Assembly: GCA_002862435.1 (NCBI GenBank)
Contig: PKDC01000038.1
Coordinates: 1-46,846, forward strand
Length of the DNA stretch: 46,846 nucleotides
Reading direction: 5' to 3'
Source of the DNA: Pseudomonadota bacterium
Lineage (GTDB): Bacteria; Pseudomonadota; Gammaproteobacteria; UBA5335
The notes under the pieces are model-generated. The model had not been told where the DNA came from, searched no databases, and was given only the letters and a program-made list of their open reading frames with translations. Shown piece after piece: positions 46,827 through 46,846 of this stretch. Positions within the stretch are counted from its first letter, which is position 1, and the number at the start of each line of letters is the position of its first letter. Made by a program: the position numbers and the translations under genes.

Positions 46827-46846
46827 GGGGTTTTGGGGTTTTGGGG
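46827..46846. repeat. ciliate-type telomere repeat (G4T4)2G4 at the contig end
   Basis: The last 20 bases alternate G4 and T4 exactly, ending G4; the complementary strand read inward is (C4A4)2C4. This is the sequence and the 20-bp length of the double-stranded telomere on Oxytricha and Stylonychia macronuclear chromosomes (Euplotes has 28). It sits at the terminus in the right orientation. No similar repeat is at the left end. Confidence 0.85.

Noticed and set aside
46827-46846. Reading the G4T4 run as a bacterial G-quadruplex regulatory element or low-complexity artefact
   Set aside because: The run is at the exact contig end, is exactly 20 bases with perfect 4/4 periodicity, and is joined to AT-rich DNA unlike the rest; telomere is the simpler reading.

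Overview
The window is almost entirely one GC-rich, gene-dense bacterial contig. Its gene order is typical of Gammaproteobacteria: thrS-infC-rpmI-rplT-pheS-pheT-ihfA-merR-tRNA-Pro, tig-clpP-clpX-lon-hupB-tRNA-Val-tRNA-Asp-ppiD, and gloB divergent from a methyltransferase gene-rnhA-dnaQ. I cannot name the genus. An AlkB-like membrane oxygenase and an Mrp-type antiporter hint at a hydrocarbon-using or salt/alkali-exposed organism, but that is inference.

The right edge is different. The last 20 bases are exactly (G4T4)2G4, which read inward on the other strand is (C4A4)2C4, the double-stranded telomere of Oxytricha/Stylonychia-type ciliates. About 180 bases of AT-rich DNA (23 G+C in 80 bases at 46721-46800) separate it from a trigger factor gene that has lost its ribosome-binding N-terminus. 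The contig therefore looks like bacterial DNA joined to a ciliate macronuclear chromosome end. An assembly or amplification chimera is the most likely cause; a real telomere-capped bacterial fragment is the exciting alternative.

Layout. 1-2210 (minus): a PA2779-family protein, a TerC/Alx manganese exporter under its own promoter and yybP-ykoY manganese riboswitch, and a PA2778-family lipoprotein cysteine peptidase cut by the left edge. 2325-3176 (minus): bfd and bfr for iron storage and release, with a Fur-like site over the bfd promoter. 3228-6724 (minus): an alpha/beta hydrolase, a GGCT-like protein and a NadQ/NrtR-like NAD regulator, translationally coupled or close, then nadA, whose promoter carries a palindrome likely bound by that regulator. 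6849-14514 (minus): the translation cluster flanked by tRNA-Pro(GGG) and tRNA-Val(GAC); infC starts at a non-canonical AUA. 14722-18376: a coniferyl-aldehyde-dehydrogenase-like gene converging on an AlkB-like gene, then a divergent small hydrolase. 18427-18720: remains of a methyltransferase gene. 18797-23104 (minus): tkt-gap-pgk, central carbon metabolism. 23612-31458 (plus): an Mrp/Mnh-type cation/proton antiporter operon with three D-type subunits, interrupted by a lower-GC LysE-family exporter gene. 31446-33441 (minus): methyltransferase, rnhA, dnaQ. 33530-36790 (plus): gloB, mltD, fabI. 36860-46711 (minus): tig (truncated), clpP, clpX, lon (heat-shock promoter), hupB, two tRNAs, ppiD and a dicarboxylate/amino-acid symporter.

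Most genes are housekeeping. Protein quality control (tig, clpXP, lon, ppiD), translation initiation and tRNA charging, and lower glycolysis or the Calvin/pentose pathway are each laid out as compact operons with short or overlapping junctions. I saw no insertion sequence, CRISPR array or rRNA gene.
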